Origin: Pseudoruegeria aquimaris
GTDB lineage: Bacteria; Pseudomonadota; Alphaproteobacteria; Rhodobacterales; Rhodobacteraceae
Assembly (NCBI RefSeq): GCF_900172235.1
Contig: NZ_FWFQ01000001.1
Location: forward strand, 186,001-250,000
Reading direction: 5' to 3'
Length of the DNA: 64,000 nt
Part shown: piece by piece, positions 53,260 to 62,913 of the stretch
Layout: the number at the start of each line of letters is the position of its first letter
How positions within the stretch are numbered: position 1 is the stretch's first letter
Position numbers and translations under genes: made by a program
The notes under the pieces: generated by a model
Databases searched by the model: none
Seen by the model: the letters and a program-made list of their open reading frames with translations, nothing else
Told to the model about the DNA's origin: nothing

Positions 53260-55065
53260 ATGCCACTCGATTCGACGATCGCCCAGGTCACAGATCGCAT
53301 CATCGCCCGCAGCGCCCCCACCCGTAACGCCTATCTCGCGCGCATGCGCGCCGCGGCAGAAGACGGCCCACGCCGCGCCCATCTCTCCTGCTCCGGGCAG
53401 GCCCACGCCTATGCCGCCATGGGCGAAGACAAGGCCAGCCTCGCCGAGGGGCGCGCGGTGAACCTCGGCATCGTCACCGCCTACAACGACATGCTCTCCG
53501 CCCACCAGCCCTTCGAAAGCTACCCCGCGCTGATCCGCGAAGCCGCCCGCAAGGCCGGCGGCACGGCGCAGGTGGCCGGGGGCGTTCCGGCCATGTGTGA
53601 CGGCGTTACCCAGGGCGAAGCTGGGATGGAACTTTCCCTGTTTTCCCGGGACGTTATCGCGCTGGCTTCAGGTGTCGCCCTGAGCCACAACACCTTCGAC
53701 GCCGCCGTCTTCCTCGGGGTGTGCGACAAGATCGTGCCGGGGCTGATCATGGCCGCCGCCACCTTCGGCTTCATCCCCTCCGTGTTTCTGCCCGCCGGGC
53801 CGATGGTCTCGGGCCTGCCCAATGACGAGAAGCAGAAGGTGCGCAAGCTCTTTGCCACCGGCGAAGTGGGCCGCGACAAGCTGATGGAAGCCGAGATGGC
53901 CTCCTACCACGGCCCTGGCACCTGCACCTTCTACGGCACCGCCAACACCAACCAGATGCTGATGGAGTTCATGGGGCTGCACCTGCCCGGCGCCTCCTTC
54001 GTGAACCCCAACACCCCCCTGCGCGATGCGCTCACCATCGCCGGCGCACAGCGCGCTATGGAGATCACCGCGCTTGGCAACGACTACCGCCCCGTCTGCG
54101 ACATCCTCGACGAGCGCACCTTCGTGAACGGCATCGTCGGGCTGATGGCCACCGGCGGCTCCACCAACCTCGTGCTGCACCTGCCCGCCATGGCGCGCGC
54201 CGCCGGGGTGATCCTCGAACTCGAGGATTTCGACGCCCTTTCGCAGGTCGTGCCGCTGATGGCGAAGGTCTACCCCAATGGGCTCGCCGACGTGAACCAC
54301 TTCCACGCCGCCGGGGGGCTTGGCTACATGATCGGCGATCTGCTCGACCAGGGCCTGCTGCACCCCGATACCAGCACCGTGGCCGGGGACGGGCTGGCGC
54401 TCTACACCCGCGAGCCCAAGCTCGTGGACGGCGCGCTCACCTGGGAAGCGGGCGCCGGCCATTCCCACAACGAGAAGATCCTGCGCTCCTGCAAGGATCC
54501 GTTCCAGCCCAACGGCGGGCTGAAGCACCTCAAGGGCAACCTCGGCGAGGGGATCATGAAGATCTCCGCCGTGGCCGAAGACAAGCGCGTGATCGAGGCG
54601 AAGGCCCGGGTCTTCCACACGCAGGAGGCCGTGAAAGAAGCCTTCAAGGCCGGCGAGTTCACCGAGGACACCATCGTGGTGGTGCGCTTCCAGGGGCCGC
54701 AGGCCAACGGGATGCCCGAGCTGCACGGGCTCACGCCCTCGCTGATGGTGCTGCAGGACCGCGGCCTGAAAGTGGCTCTGGTGACCGACGGGCGCATGTC
54801 GGGAGCATCCGGCAAGGTGCCCGCCGCCATCCACGTCTGCCCCGAGGCCGCCGCCGGCGGGCCGCTGGCGCGCGTGCGCGACGGCGACAGGATGCGCGTG
54901 GATGCCGATGCCGGCGTGATCGAGGTTCTGGAACCCGATTTCGACAGCCGCACCCCCGTGACGGCCGATCTGAGCGCGAATGCGTTTGGCATCGGGCGCG
55001 AAATGTTCGATGTATTCCGCAAGAACGTGGGCAGCGCCGACGCCGGCGCCGCCGTCATCCTGTAA
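53260..55065 (+). CDS. edd: Phosphogluconate dehydratase
   Basis: First enzyme of the Entner-Doudoroff pathway, dehydrating 6-phosphogluconate to 2-keto-3-deoxy-6-phosphogluconate. The 601 residues include the Fe-S ligand cysteines in [10 protein letters not shown] and VCDKIVPG, the [14 protein letters not shown] segment, and the C-terminal [17 protein letters not shown] (in part [10 protein letters not shown]). Length separates it from the shorter dihydroxyacid dehydratase. A GAGGAG ribosome binding site precedes the ATG. eda follows after 22 bp. Confidence 0.95.
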   Translation: MPLDSTIAQVTDRIIARSAPTRNAYLARMRAAAEDGPRRAHLSCSGQAHAYAAMGEDKASLAEGRAVNLGIVTAYNDMLSAHQPFESYPALIREAARKAGGTAQVAGGVPAMCDGVTQGEAGMELSLFSRDVIALASGVALSHNTFDAAVFLGVCDKIVPGLIMAAATFGFIPSVFLPAGPMVSGLPNDEKQKVRKLFATGEVGRDKLMEAEMASYHGPGTCTFYGTANTNQMLMEFMGLHLPGASFVNPNTPLRDALTIAGAQRAMEITALGNDYRPVCDILDERTFVNGIVGLMATGGSTNLVLHLPAMARAAGVILELEDFDALSQVVPLMAKVYPNGLADVNHFHAAGGLGYMIGDLLDQGLLHPDTSTVAGDGLALYTREPKLVDGALTWEAGAGHSHNEKILRSCKDPFQPNGGLKHLKGNLGEGIMKISAVAEDKRVIEAKARVFHTQEAVKEAFKAGEFTEDTIVVVRFQGPQANGMPELHGLTPSLMVLQDRGLKVALVTDGRMSGASGKVPAAIHVCPEAAAGGPLARVRDGDRMRVDADAGVIEVLEPDFDSRTPVTADLSANAFGIGREMFDVFRKNVGSADAGAAVIL

Positions 55066-55087
55066 CCAACCGAAGGATCTCGAAACG

Positions 55088-55729
55088 ATGACCCCCCAAG
55101 AGGCCAGCAAACGCGCCGCCGAAGTCTGCCAACTCGCTCCGGTGGTGCCGGTTCTGGTGGTGGACGACGCGGCCCATGCAGCCCCCCTCGCCGAAGCGCT
55201 GATCGCCGGCGGCCTGCCCGCGCTGGAAGTCACCCTGCGCACCCCGGCAGCGCTCGACGTGATCGCCGAAATGGCGAAGGTGAAAGGCGGCGTCGTGGGC
55301 GCGGGAACGCTTCTGACCCCGGAAGACGTGAAGGCCGCCAAGGCCGCCGGCGCCACCTTCGGCGTCTCGCCCGGCGCGACGGACCGGCTGCTGCAGGCCT
55401 GCGAGGACGAAGACCTGCCGCTCCTGCCCGGCGCCGCCACCTCCACCGAGGCGATGCGCCTGCTGGAACGCGGCTACACCACGCAGAAGTTCTTCCCGGC
55501 CGAGGCCAACGGCGGCGCGCCGGCGCTCAAGGCCATCGGCGCGCCGATCCCGCAGGTCACCTTCTGCCCCACCGGCGGCATCTCGCTGAAGAACGCGATG
55601 GACTACCTGTCGCTCTCCAACACCTATTGCGTGGGCGGCAGCTGGGTGGCCCCGAAGGACAAGGTGCTCGCGGGCGACTGGGCCGGCATCGAGGCGCTGG
55701 CGCGCGAAGCCGCACAGCTCGGCAAGTAA
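55088..55729 (+). CDS. eda: 2-keto-3-deoxy-6-phosphogluconate aldolase
   Basis: A 213-residue class I aldolase splitting KDPG to pyruvate and glyceraldehyde 3-phosphate. Seen: catalytic Glu47 in LEVTLRT, the Schiff-base Lys134 in KFFPAE, and [15 protein letters not shown] and GGISLKN phosphate-binding segments. Cotranscribed with edd, so one palindrome probably controls both. Confidence 0.96.
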   Translation: MTPQEASKRAAEVCQLAPVVPVLVVDDAAHAAPLAEALIAGGLPALEVTLRTPAALDVIAEMAKVKGGVVGAGTLLTPEDVKAAKAAGATFGVSPGATDRLLQACEDEDLPLLPGAATSTEAMRLLERGYTTQKFFPAEANGGAPALKAIGAPIPQVTFCPTGGISLKNAMDYLSLSNTYCVGGSWVAPKDKVLAGDWAGIEALAREAAQLGK

Positions 55730-55742
55730 CGCAGATGCCCCG

Positions 55743-55820
55743 CCCGGCGGCAACGCCGGGCAGCGCCGACCCGCCCCCATGGGGCGGCGCTTCACGCCAC
55801 CCCGCGGGTCGGCACCGCCC
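55743..55820 (+). repeat. Palindromic intergenic element, copy C
   Basis: 78 bp between eda and the convergent small gene. A leading hairpin CCCGGCG/CGCCGGG (55743-55760), outer arms GGGCAGCGCCGACCC (55758-55772) and GGGTCGGCACCGCCC (55806-55820), and an inner CGCCCC-CAT-GGGGCG hairpin followed by GCTTCACG. It matches copies A and B in order and spacing and may double as a terminator. Confidence 0.75.
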
Positions 55821-55824
55821 TTGG

Positions 55825-56094
55825 TTAATGCGCCATGCGGCCCGCGCGCCCGCCACGGCGCCCGGCCGAAGGCGCGGCCTCCAGCCCCTGCCGCAGAACC
55901 GCGCTCATGGGATGGTCCGGCGCCTCATCGGCATAGAGCGCCACCAGCGCGGTGAGTGCGGCGCGCACCTCCACCCCTTCGGGCAGGCTGATCGCCCAAT
56001 CCAGAAAGATCGACCGGCACTCGCCGATCTGGATTCCCTCGATCCGGTAGCTTTCGCGGATCAGCCCCTTGGGGTCGTAGCTTGATGTGCTCAT
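55825..56094 (-). CDS. Conserved small protein of unknown function
   Basis: 89 residues. A fairly acidic central part (LDWAISLPEGVEVRAALTALVALY) and a Gly/Arg-rich tail (GRRGGRAGRM). No domain recognised. It starts 10 bp after glnE, with TGAGGA from the glnE stop region as ribosome binding site, so it is the second gene of a glnE operon. Coding character is good, and it converges on eda. Confidence 0.72.
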   Translation of the reverse strand: MSTSSYDPKGLIRESYRIEGIQIGECRSIFLDWAISLPEGVEVRAALTALVALYADEAPDHPMSAVLRQGLEAAPSAGRRGGRAGRMAH

Positions 56095-56104
56095 GGCGGC
56101 GTCC

Positions 56105-58912
56105 TCACGGTGCGCTGGCGTCTGACTCGGAGCGCAATATAGCTTCCGTCACCGCGTTGGCACGTGCGGAATGCGCCGTCAGGGAGTCCTGCAGCGCCTC
56201 GGCGCTTTCCTGGCCGGTTTCGCGCAGCAGGAAGGCCAGCCCCCCCTCGCCCAGCCGCTCCGGCGCCAGCGCGCCGTCGGTCAGCAGCTTCCCGGCCACC
56301 CGCAGACGCCACATCAGCCGGTAGGCCGCCAGAAGGTCGCCCGCCTGCGCCGCGCTCAGCACGCCGGCCGCCACGCCTGCCTCCAGCTGCGCGCCGACCC
56401 CGTGCGCCGCGCTGCCGGCGAGCAGCGCGCAGGTCTGGGCGGTCAGCTCGATGTCCTGCAGGCGGCCGGGGCCGGATTTCGCATCGAAGGCACCCTGCGC
56501 GGGCTTGGCCTCGGCAAGGCGAACGCGCATCTCCTGAACCTCGCGCACCACCCGCGCCCGATCGCGCCCGGCGCGCGGCAGCAGATCACGCCGTAAGGCC
56601 GCGATGTCCTCCGCCAGCGCCGCCTCCCCCGCCACGGGCCGCGCCCGCGTGAGCGCCAGGTGCTCCCACACCCAGGCTTCCTTCTCCTGGTAGTTGCGGA
56701 AGGATTGCAGCGCCGTGGCCACCGGCCCCTGTCGGCCCGAGGGGCGCAGGCGCATGTCCACCTCGTAAAGCCGGCCTTCCGCCATCTGCGCCGACAGAGC
56801 GGTGACGAAAGCCTGCGTCAGCCGGGCGAAATAGGGCCGCGTGGCCAGCGGGCGCCTGCCCTCGGAGCCTTCGGCCCCCTGCGCATCGTAGATGACGATC
56901 AGATCGAGATCGGAGCGCGCGTGCAGCCGCCCCGCCCCGAGCGAGCCCATCCCGACGATGACGGCCCCGCGCCCCGGCATCGCCCCGTGCTTGCGGGCGA
57001 ACTCCGCCGCCACGTGGGGCGCGAGCGCGCGCAGAACCGCCTCGGCCAGCTCGGCATATTGCGCCCCCGCCTCCTCGGCGTCGATCAGCCCCCGCAGGTG
57101 ATGCACCCCGATGCGGAAATGCCATTCCCGCTGCCAGCGCCGCGCGCCGTCCAGCCGGGCCTCGTAGTCGGGCAACGCGGCGAGCCGGGCGGAGAGATCC
57201 TCCCCCAGCGCCGCGCAGCCGGGCCAGTCTTCGAAGAAATCCCCGGCGATGACGGCATCCAGAACCTGCGAATTGCGGCCCAGGTGCTCGGCCAGTTCCG
57301 GCGCCGACGTGGCGATCCCCACCATCAAGTCGATCAAATGGGGGTTGGCCTCGAACATGGAGAAGAGTTGAACACCGGCCGGCAAGCCCTTGAGAAACCC
57401 GTCGAAATGGATGATCGCCTGATCCGGCTTCGCCGCCCGGCCGAGCCGTTGCAGGATCTCCGGGCGCAGGCGGCGGAAGATCCGTTGGGCCCGTTCCGTG
57501 CGCAGCGCCGGGTAGGTCCACCAGCGTTCCGCGATCGCCTCCGCATGCGCATCGATTTCCGCCTCCGTCGGCGCCCCTTCGGCCGCGCCCGGCGCGAAGA
57601 ATCCCTCCGTCAGGGCGTGGACCTCCTCCAGCCGCTCGGTGATTTCTCCGCGAAGGGCTGCTACATCGGTGCGGCCCATGAAGGCCGCGAGCCGCGCGAA
57701 CCCTTCGGGAGATTTCGGCAGATCGTGGGTCTGCGCATCGTTCACCATTTGCAGACGGTGCTCTACCTCGCGGTGGAAAATGTAATGATCCGAGAGCTTT
57801 GCGCGGACATCTTCAGGCACCCACCCCTTTTCGGCCAGCGCCGCGAGCGCGGGAAGCGTCTCGCGCTGGCGCAGCCCCGGATCCCGCCCGCCGGCGATGA
57901 TCTGGCGCGTCTGGGTGAAGAACTCGATCTCGCGGATGCCGCCGCGCCCGAGCTTCATGTTGTGCCCCTCCAGCACGATCGGCCCGTGGAATCCCTTGTG
58001 ATCACGGATGCGCAGGCGCATGTCGTGGGCGTCTTCGATGGCCGCGAAATCGAGGTGCTTGCGCCAGACGAAGGGCGTCAGGGCCTTCAGGTAGCGCGCC
58101 CCCGCCTCCAGATCCCCGGCGCAGGGCCGCGCCTTGATGTGGGCGGCGCGCTCCCAGGTGCGCCCGAGGCTTTCGTAGTAGCGCTCCGCCGCTTCCATCG
58201 AGAGGCAGACCGGCGTCACCGAGGGGTCCGGGCGCAGGCGCAGATCGGTGCGGAAGACGTAGCCGTCGGCGGTGATGTCGCTCAGCAGCTTGGCCATGGC
58301 GCGCGTGGCACGGATGAAGGCGGCGCGGGCTTCCTGGTAATCCGCCTCGCCGTAACGGGTTTCGTCAAAGAGGCAGATCAGATCGATGTCGGAGGAGTAG
58401 TTCAACTCCCCCGCCCCCATCTTGCCCATGGCCAGCGCCACCATGCCGGCGCCGCTGTCCAGATCCGCCTCCGTGGCGCCGGGCAGCTTGCCACGCCGGA
58501 TCTCCTTCGCCAGCGCCGCCCGCATCGCCCGCTCCACCGCCAGATCGGCGAAGCGGGTGAGCGCGCCCGTCACCTCCAGCAGCGGCCAGACCCCGGACAG
58601 ATCGGCCAGCGCCGTCAGCAGCGCCGCGCGCCGCTTGGCCTGGCGCAGCGCCGGGCCGGGATCGGCCTCGGGCGCGGCACGCACGTCCGTGAGAATGGCC
58701 TCGAAGGCCTCCTGCGCGGGGCGTTCCAGCGCGGAAGGCAGCCAGGCAGCCTCCTTCTGCATGAGACCCAGCAGGTAGGGGCTGCAGCCCGCCGTGCCGC
58801 CGATCAGCTCGAGCGCACCGGCGGGCAGACCGGCAAAGAGCGCACGGCCCTCGGCGGCACGGTCTGGATCGAAGGGCAAGGGGCAGCGGGACATGGGGCG
58901 CAGGAATTCCAT
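56105..58912 (-). CDS. glnE: Bifunctional glutamine synthetase adenylyltransferase / deadenylase
   Basis: Adds or removes AMP on glutamine synthetase in response to PII proteins. The 935-residue protein has the two nucleotidyltransferase domains in order: the N-terminal deadenylase domain with MGKMGAGELNYSSDIDLI, and the C-terminal adenylyltransferase domain with GMGSLGAGRLHARSDLDLI, joined by a helical regulatory region. The length matches the family (about 945). The start at 58912 is a choice between several in-frame ATGs; a downstream one at 58894 is almost as good, and an upstream one adds a basic, unfamiliar extension. Confidence 0.95.
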   Translation of the reverse strand: MEFLRPMSRCPLPFDPDRAAEGRALFAGLPAGALELIGGTAGCSPYLLGLMQKEAAWLPSALERPAQEAFEAILTDVRAAPEADPGPALRQAKRRAALLTALADLSGVWPLLEVTGALTRFADLAVERAMRAALAKEIRRGKLPGATEADLDSGAGMVALAMGKMGAGELNYSSDIDLICLFDETRYGEADYQEARAAFIRATRAMAKLLSDITADGYVFRTDLRLRPDPSVTPVCLSMEAAERYYESLGRTWERAAHIKARPCAGDLEAGARYLKALTPFVWRKHLDFAAIEDAHDMRLRIRDHKGFHGPIVLEGHNMKLGRGGIREIEFFTQTRQIIAGGRDPGLRQRETLPALAALAEKGWVPEDVRAKLSDHYIFHREVEHRLQMVNDAQTHDLPKSPEGFARLAAFMGRTDVAALRGEITERLEEVHALTEGFFAPGAAEGAPTEAEIDAHAEAIAERWWTYPALRTERAQRIFRRLRPEILQRLGRAAKPDQAIIHFDGFLKGLPAGVQLFSMFEANPHLIDLMVGIATSAPELAEHLGRNSQVLDAVIAGDFFEDWPGCAALGEDLSARLAALPDYEARLDGARRWQREWHFRIGVHHLRGLIDAEEAGAQYAELAEAVLRALAPHVAAEFARKHGAMPGRGAVIVGMGSLGAGRLHARSDLDLIVIYDAQGAEGSEGRRPLATRPYFARLTQAFVTALSAQMAEGRLYEVDMRLRPSGRQGPVATALQSFRNYQEKEAWVWEHLALTRARPVAGEAALAEDIAALRRDLLPRAGRDRARVVREVQEMRVRLAEAKPAQGAFDAKSGPGRLQDIELTAQTCALLAGSAAHGVGAQLEAGVAAGVLSAAQAGDLLAAYRLMWRLRVAGKLLTDGALAPERLGEGGLAFLLRETGQESAEALQDSLTAHSARANAVTEAILRSESDASAP

Positions 58913-59074
58913 GGCCGCAGACTGTGCCCAATCGGGGCCGAGCGCAAGCGGGCTTGCGGCGGCTGCGCCACGCGGCACATCGCGCCGCCGCCGGCGCAGA
59001 ACGCGGGCAGCGCACCGTGGCACGCAAAGATTTTTTCGCCGCATCTTACTGTTTTTAAACGACTAATCAGATCA

Positions 59075-59093
59075 ATGTAAAAAACATTTACAT
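59075..59093. promoter_or_regulatory. 19-bp inverted repeat, site 1 of a pair
   Basis: ATGTAAAAAACATTTACAT: seven-base arms ATGTAAA and TTTACAT with a five-base spacer. A near-identical site lies 59 bp downstream. Both are upstream of the DUF2852 gene and in the glnE upstream region. Confidence 0.7.
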
Positions 59094-59129
59094 CAAGCCT
59101 TGATCCCGGCGCAGGCAATCCCGATCTGG

Positions 59130-59152
59130 TATGATGTGAAAGACATTCACAT
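59130..59152. promoter_or_regulatory. 19-bp inverted repeat, site 2, overlapping a possible -10 box
   Basis: ATGTGAAAGACATTCACAT (59134-59152) has arms ATGTGAA and TTCACAT and fits the shared form ATGTRAA-ARACA-TTYACAT with site 1. It overlaps a TATGAT hexamer (59130-59135) that could be the -10 box of the downstream gene; no good -35 is seen. Binding there would block transcription. Confidence 0.65.
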
Positions 59153-59178
59153 TAAAACAGCAACCTGGAGAAAACGAA

Positions 59179-59589
59179 ATGAGTAGCGTCGCCACGTGGC
59201 CCTCGCAGGCCGAAACCTGGCTTGACGAGCGCGGAAAAGGGGCCTGGATCGCCGCAATGGTGCTTGGCTTCATCTTCTTCTGGCCCGTCGGCCTCGCCCT
59301 TCTCGCCTACATGATCTGGAGCAAACGCATGTTTTCCGGCAAATGCGCATCCAAGCGCGCCACCTACAATTCCCGCCACGCCTTCCGCTCGTCCGGCAAC
59401 ATGGCCTTCGACAGCTACAAGGCCGAGACCCTGCGCCGGCTGGAAGAGGAACAGGACGCCTTCGAAGCCTTCCTGCAACGCCTGCGCGAAGCCAAGGACA
59501 AGGCCGAGTTCGACCAGTTCATGGATGACCGCGCCAAGCGCGCCAAGGACGTGAACGAGGCCGACGAAGACAAGACCGTCGAGGCGTAA
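59179..59589 (+). CDS. DUF2852 membrane protein
   Basis: 136 residues: one or two hydrophobic segments (about residues 22-45, AWIAAMVLGFIFFWPVGLALLAYMIW in the sequence, cited here as FFWPVGLALLAYMIW), then a basic SKRMFSG turn and a charged helix with ETLRRLEEEQDAFEAFLQRLREA. This layout is that of the DUF2852 family, of unknown function, common in alphaproteobacteria. GGAG lies nine bases before the ATG. Two operator-like repeats precede it. Confidence 0.85.
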   Translation: MSSVATWPSQAETWLDERGKGAWIAAMVLGFIFFWPVGLALLAYMIWSKRMFSGKCASKRATYNSRHAFRSSGNMAFDSYKAETLRRLEEEQDAFEAFLQRLREAKDKAEFDQFMDDRAKRAKDVNEADEDKTVEA

Positions 59590-59719
59590 GCCCCGGCCGG
59601 ACGGCGCGGCCCATCCCCAACCCTGCCCGTCCGCCCCTGCACCGGCACTGCCGGCCCCCGCGAAACCGGGGGCCACGGCCGCAAGCCGCCTTCCCCCCAT
59701 TTTCCCGGACAGTATAAAG

Positions 59720-60175
59720 ATGAGTATGACCGAGCCGCTCTGGGGCCTTCCCGACCCCGATACCCACGCAGAATTCTACCAGGATGTCGCCGCGAAGCGT
59801 TTCTTCGCCTGGCTGATCGATGCCGTCTTCATCCTGCTGATCACCGCCATCATCGTGCCCTTCACCGCCTTCACCGCGCTGTTCTTCCTGCCGGCGCTGG
59901 CGCTCGGGGTCAGCCTCGTCTACCGCACGGTCTCCATCGCGCGCCATTCGGCCACGCCGGGGATGCGCTTCGTCTCGATCGAGTTCCGCAACCACCGCGG
60001 CGAAACCTTCGACACCGCCACCGCGCTTCTGCACACGGTCGGCTACCTCGTGTCGATGTCCATGGTGTTTCCGCAGGTGATCTCGGTCATCCTGATGCTC
60101 ACCAGCCGCCGCCGCCAGGGCCTGACCGACATGCTTCTGGGCACCGCCGCAGTGAACAGGGCGGCCCGCTTCTGA
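59720..60175 (+). CDS. RDD family membrane protein
   Basis: A 151-residue protein with three hydrophobic segments. The RDD signature appears as KRFFAWLIDAVFILL, with the Asp in the first membrane helix, and TPGMRFVSIE. RDD proteins are of uncertain function; some are linked to ion exchange. An intrinsic terminator follows. Start choice is between adjacent ATGs. Confidence 0.85.
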   Translation: MSMTEPLWGLPDPDTHAEFYQDVAAKRFFAWLIDAVFILLITAIIVPFTAFTALFFLPALALGVSLVYRTVSIARHSATPGMRFVSIEFRNHRGETFDTATALLHTVGYLVSMSMVFPQVISVILMLTSRRRQGLTDMLLGTAAVNRAARF

Positions 60176-60204
60176 CCCCGGCGCAGGCGCCGCCCTCCCC
60201 TTTC

Positions 60205-60235
60205 AAGCCCCCCATTTCTGGGGGCTTTTCCTTTT
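60205..60235 (+). terminator. Intrinsic terminator after the RDD gene
   Basis: Arms AAGCCCCC (60205-60212) and GGGGGCTT (60220-60227) with a seven-base loop, followed by a T-rich run TTCCTTTTG. It closes the RDD gene before bpt. Confidence 0.85.
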
Positions 60236-60283
60236 GCGCATCCATTGCTACGCTCGGTCTCGATTTATGATTGCACCGGATCT

Positions 60284-61102
60284 ATGCGCCACACTCTTCC
60301 GCTCGCCCCCCAGTTCTACGTGACCGCGCCGCAGCCCTGCCCCTACCTCGACGGGCGGATGGAGCGGAAGCTGTTCACCGCGCTCCAGGGCGATACCGCC
60401 GAAACGCTCAACGACGCGCTATCCAAGCAGGGCTTCCGCCGCTCCCAGAACGTGCTCTACCGGCCTTCCTGCGCCGATTGCACCGCCTGCCTCTCTGCGC
60501 GCATCCGGGTGGCGGATTTCAAACCCTCGCGCAGCCAGCGCCGCTGCATGAAGCGCAACGCCGATCTGGTCCGCTCCGCCAATTCGCCCTGGGCCACCGA
60601 AGAGCAGTTCGCCCTCTTTCGCCGCTACCTCGACAGCCGCCACGCCGACGGCGGCATGGCGGACATGGACATCTTCGAGTTCGCCGCGATGATCGAGGAA
60701 ACCCCGATCCGCTCCCGCGTGGTGGAATACCAGGACGCCGCCGGCACCTTGAAGGGCGTCTGCCTGACGGACGTGCTCGATGACGGGGTGTCGATGGTCT
60801 ATTCCTTCTACGAGCCCGACGAGGCCTTCCGCAGCTTCGGCACCTACATCATCCTCGACCACGTGGAGATCGCCCGCGCCGCGGGTCTGCCCTACGTCTA
60901 CCTCGGCTACTGGGTGCCCGGCAGCCAGAAGATGGGCTACAAGGCCGGCTTCGACGCGCTCGAGGTCTACCACGGCGGCGCCTGGCAGGATCTGGGCGAT
61001 CCGGCCGACTACGAAGGCGAGACCCATCCGCTTTCGGTCGATCCCATCGCCGAACAGGTGGCGCGCATCTCCCTGCCCGACACCATGCGCACGAAGGGCT
61101 GA
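60284..61102 (+). CDS. bpt: Aspartate/glutamate leucyltransferase
   Basis: A 272-residue leucyl/arginyl-protein transferase that adds leucine to N-terminal Asp or Glu for degradation by the N-end-rule pathway. Seen: the N-terminal ATE domain with [14 protein letters not shown] and [18 protein letters not shown] (in part), the C-terminal domain with [20 protein letters not shown] (in parts), and the conserved Cys pair SCADC. The ATG at 60284 is the standard start ([12 protein letters not shown]); an open frame upstream is not used. Confidence 0.94.
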   Translation: MRHTLPLAPQFYVTAPQPCPYLDGRMERKLFTALQGDTAETLNDALSKQGFRRSQNVLYRPSCADCTACLSARIRVADFKPSRSQRRCMKRNADLVRSANSPWATEEQFALFRRYLDSRHADGGMADMDIFEFAAMIEETPIRSRVVEYQDAAGTLKGVCLTDVLDDGVSMVYSFYEPDEAFRSFGTYIILDHVEIARAAGLPYVYLGYWVPGSQKMGYKAGFDALEVYHGGAWQDLGDPADYEGETHPLSVDPIAEQVARISLPDTMRTKG

Positions 61103-61105
61103 GCC

Positions 61106-61495
61106 GTGCTGCGCAGGATCGGCGCGCTGGCGCTGGTGGTGCCCGACTACGATGCGGCCATCGCCTTCTACGTGGGCAAGCTCGGCTTCACCCTGCTGGC
61201 CGATGAAGACCAGGGCGGCGGCAGGCGCTGGGTTCTTGTCGCCCCGCCCGGCGGCGGCGAAACCGCGCTGCTGCTGGCCAGGGCCGAGGGGCCGGAGCAG
61301 ACGGCCGCCGTCGGCAACCAGGCCGGCGGGCGGGTGTTCCTCTTCCTGCACAGCGATGATTTCGAAGCCGATCACGCCGCCATGCTCGCAGCCGGGGTGA
61401 TCTTCGAGGAGGCCCCGCGCCACGAGCCCTACGGCACCGTCGCCGTCTGGCGCGATCCCTTCGGCAACCGCTGGGATCTGCTGCAACCGGCCTGA
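61106..61495 (+). CDS. VOC family (glyoxalase/dioxygenase fold) protein
   Basis: A 129-residue protein with paired beta-alpha-beta-beta-beta units: VPDYDAAIAFYVGKLGF at the start, and DPFGNRWDLLQ at the C-terminus. Metal ligands expected in the family (His/Glu) are only partly clear. Substrate is unknown; lactoylglutathione lyase, dioxygenase and resistance roles all share this fold. GTG start three bases after the bpt stop. Confidence 0.85.
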   Translation: MLRRIGALALVVPDYDAAIAFYVGKLGFTLLADEDQGGGRRWVLVAPPGGGETALLLARAEGPEQTAAVGNQAGGRVFLFLHSDDFEADHAAMLAAGVIFEEAPRHEPYGTVAVWRDPFGNRWDLLQPA

Positions 61496-61596
61496 TCGGC
61501 CCGCGCTACGTCAGGTCACGCCCCGCCCCCTCTTGGCCCGCCGCCCGCCTGCGCGCATAGTCGCCCGCGAGAGCTTGATCCCAGAGGAGACCCGTC

Positions 61597-62778
61597 ATGG
61601 AACCCGTCGTCATCGTCAGCGCGGCCCGCACCGCCATCGGAAGCTTCGGAGGCTCGCTGAAATCGCTGAGCCCCACCGAGCTGGGTGCGACCACCGCGAA
61701 GGCCGCCATCGAGCGCGCCGGACTCACCGCCGACGCGGTGGAGCAATCCTTCTACGGCAACGTGATCCACACCGAAGCGCGCGACATGTACATCTCGCGC
61801 ACCGTGGCCATGGCCGCGGGCGTGCCCGAAAGCAGCCCGGCGCTCACCGTCAACCGGCTCTGCGGCTCGGGGCTTCAGGCCGTGGTGTCGGCCATCCAGG
61901 TGCTGATGCTGGGCGATGCGAAAATCGCACTGGCCGGCGGCACCGAGAGCATGAGCCGCGCGGGCTACCTGCTGCCGGCGGCGCGCTGGGGCCAGAAGAT
62001 GGGCGATACAGGCGCGATCGACATGATGACGGCCGCGCTGCACGATCCCTTCGGCCACGGCCACATGGGCATCACCGCCGAGAACATCTCGGAGCAATAC
62101 GGCATCGACCGCGCCGCCCAGGACGCCTTCGCGCTGGAAAGCCACCGCCGCGCCGCCGCGGCGATCGAGGCGGGGCATTTCAAGGAGCAGATCGTGCCCG
62201 TCACGGTGACGGAGCGGCGCAAGGAAGTGGTGTTCGACACCGACGAGCACGTCCGCCCCAACGCCACCCTCGCCGACATGGAAAAGCTGCGCCCGGTGTT
62301 CAAGAAGGATGGCACCGTCACCGCCGGCAACGCCTCGGGCATCAACGACGGCGCCGCATCGCTGGTGCTGATGACCGAGAGCGAGGCCAAGGCCCGCGGC
62401 CTGGCGCCGCTGGCGCGGGTGGTCTCCTACGGCCATGCCGGCGTGGACCCGAAGATCATGGGCATGGGGCCGGTGCCGGCGATGGAAAACGCCATGAAGC
62501 GCGCCGGCATCACGGCCGATGATCTGGACGTGGTGGAAAGCAACGAAGCCTTCGCGGCGCAGGCCTGCGCGGTGAGCCAGCAGCTGGGGCTCGATCCGGC
62601 GAAGGTGAACCCCAACGGCGGGGCCGTGGCGCTTGGCCACCCGGTGGGCGCCTCCGGCGCGATCATCGCCACCAAGCTTCTCTATGAACTGAAACGCACC
62701 GGCGGGCGCTACGGCGCCGCCACCATGTGCATCGGCGGCGGGCAAGGCATCGCGCTGATCGTGGAGAACGCGGGCTGA
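61597..62778 (+). CDS. phaA: Acetyl-CoA acetyltransferase (thiolase)
   Basis: A 393-residue thiolase joining two acetyl-CoA. Seen: the nucleophile Cys89 in NRLCGSGLQAV, GHPVGASGA with the catalytic His, and the C-terminal CIGGGQGIAL with the second Cys. Both biosynthetic (polyhydroxybutyrate) and degradative thiolases look like this; no phaB or phaC adjoins, so the gene symbol is tentative. AGGAG precedes the ATG. Confidence 0.85.
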   Translation: MEPVVIVSAARTAIGSFGGSLKSLSPTELGATTAKAAIERAGLTADAVEQSFYGNVIHTEARDMYISRTVAMAAGVPESSPALTVNRLCGSGLQAVVSAIQVLMLGDAKIALAGGTESMSRAGYLLPAARWGQKMGDTGAIDMMTAALHDPFGHGHMGITAENISEQYGIDRAAQDAFALESHRRAAAAIEAGHFKEQIVPVTVTERRKEVVFDTDEHVRPNATLADMEKLRPVFKKDGTVTAGNASGINDGAASLVLMTESEAKARGLAPLARVVSYGHAGVDPKIMGMGPVPAMENAMKRAGITADDLDVVESNEAFAAQACAVSQQLGLDPAKVNPNGGAVALGHPVGASGAIIATKLLYELKRTGGRYGAATMCIGGGQGIALIVENAG

Positions 62779-62861
62779 GAATTCTTCACCTGCCACGCCA
62801 GTGGCAGGTACGCGCCCACCCGGGCGGACGCTCAGCGCTACAGAACAACAACGCACAAAAA

Positions 62862-62893
62862 AGAAACGCCCCGGATCCCTCCGGGGCGTTTCT
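62862..62893. terminator. Bidirectional terminator between thiolase and TRAP genes
   Basis: Fourteen-base perfect arms (62862-62875 with 62880-62893) around a four-base loop TCCC. A-run before it and T-rich sequence after it make it able to terminate in both directions between the converging genes. Confidence 0.9.
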
Positions 62894-62913
62894 CATTTCC
62901 TTGATGGCCTGCC

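Noticed and set aside
59590-59700. A fourth copy of the palindromic element
   Set aside because: A GC hairpin and a CCGGCACTGCCGG segment resemble the leading hairpin, but the CCATGGG...GCTTC core and the outer stem are missing.
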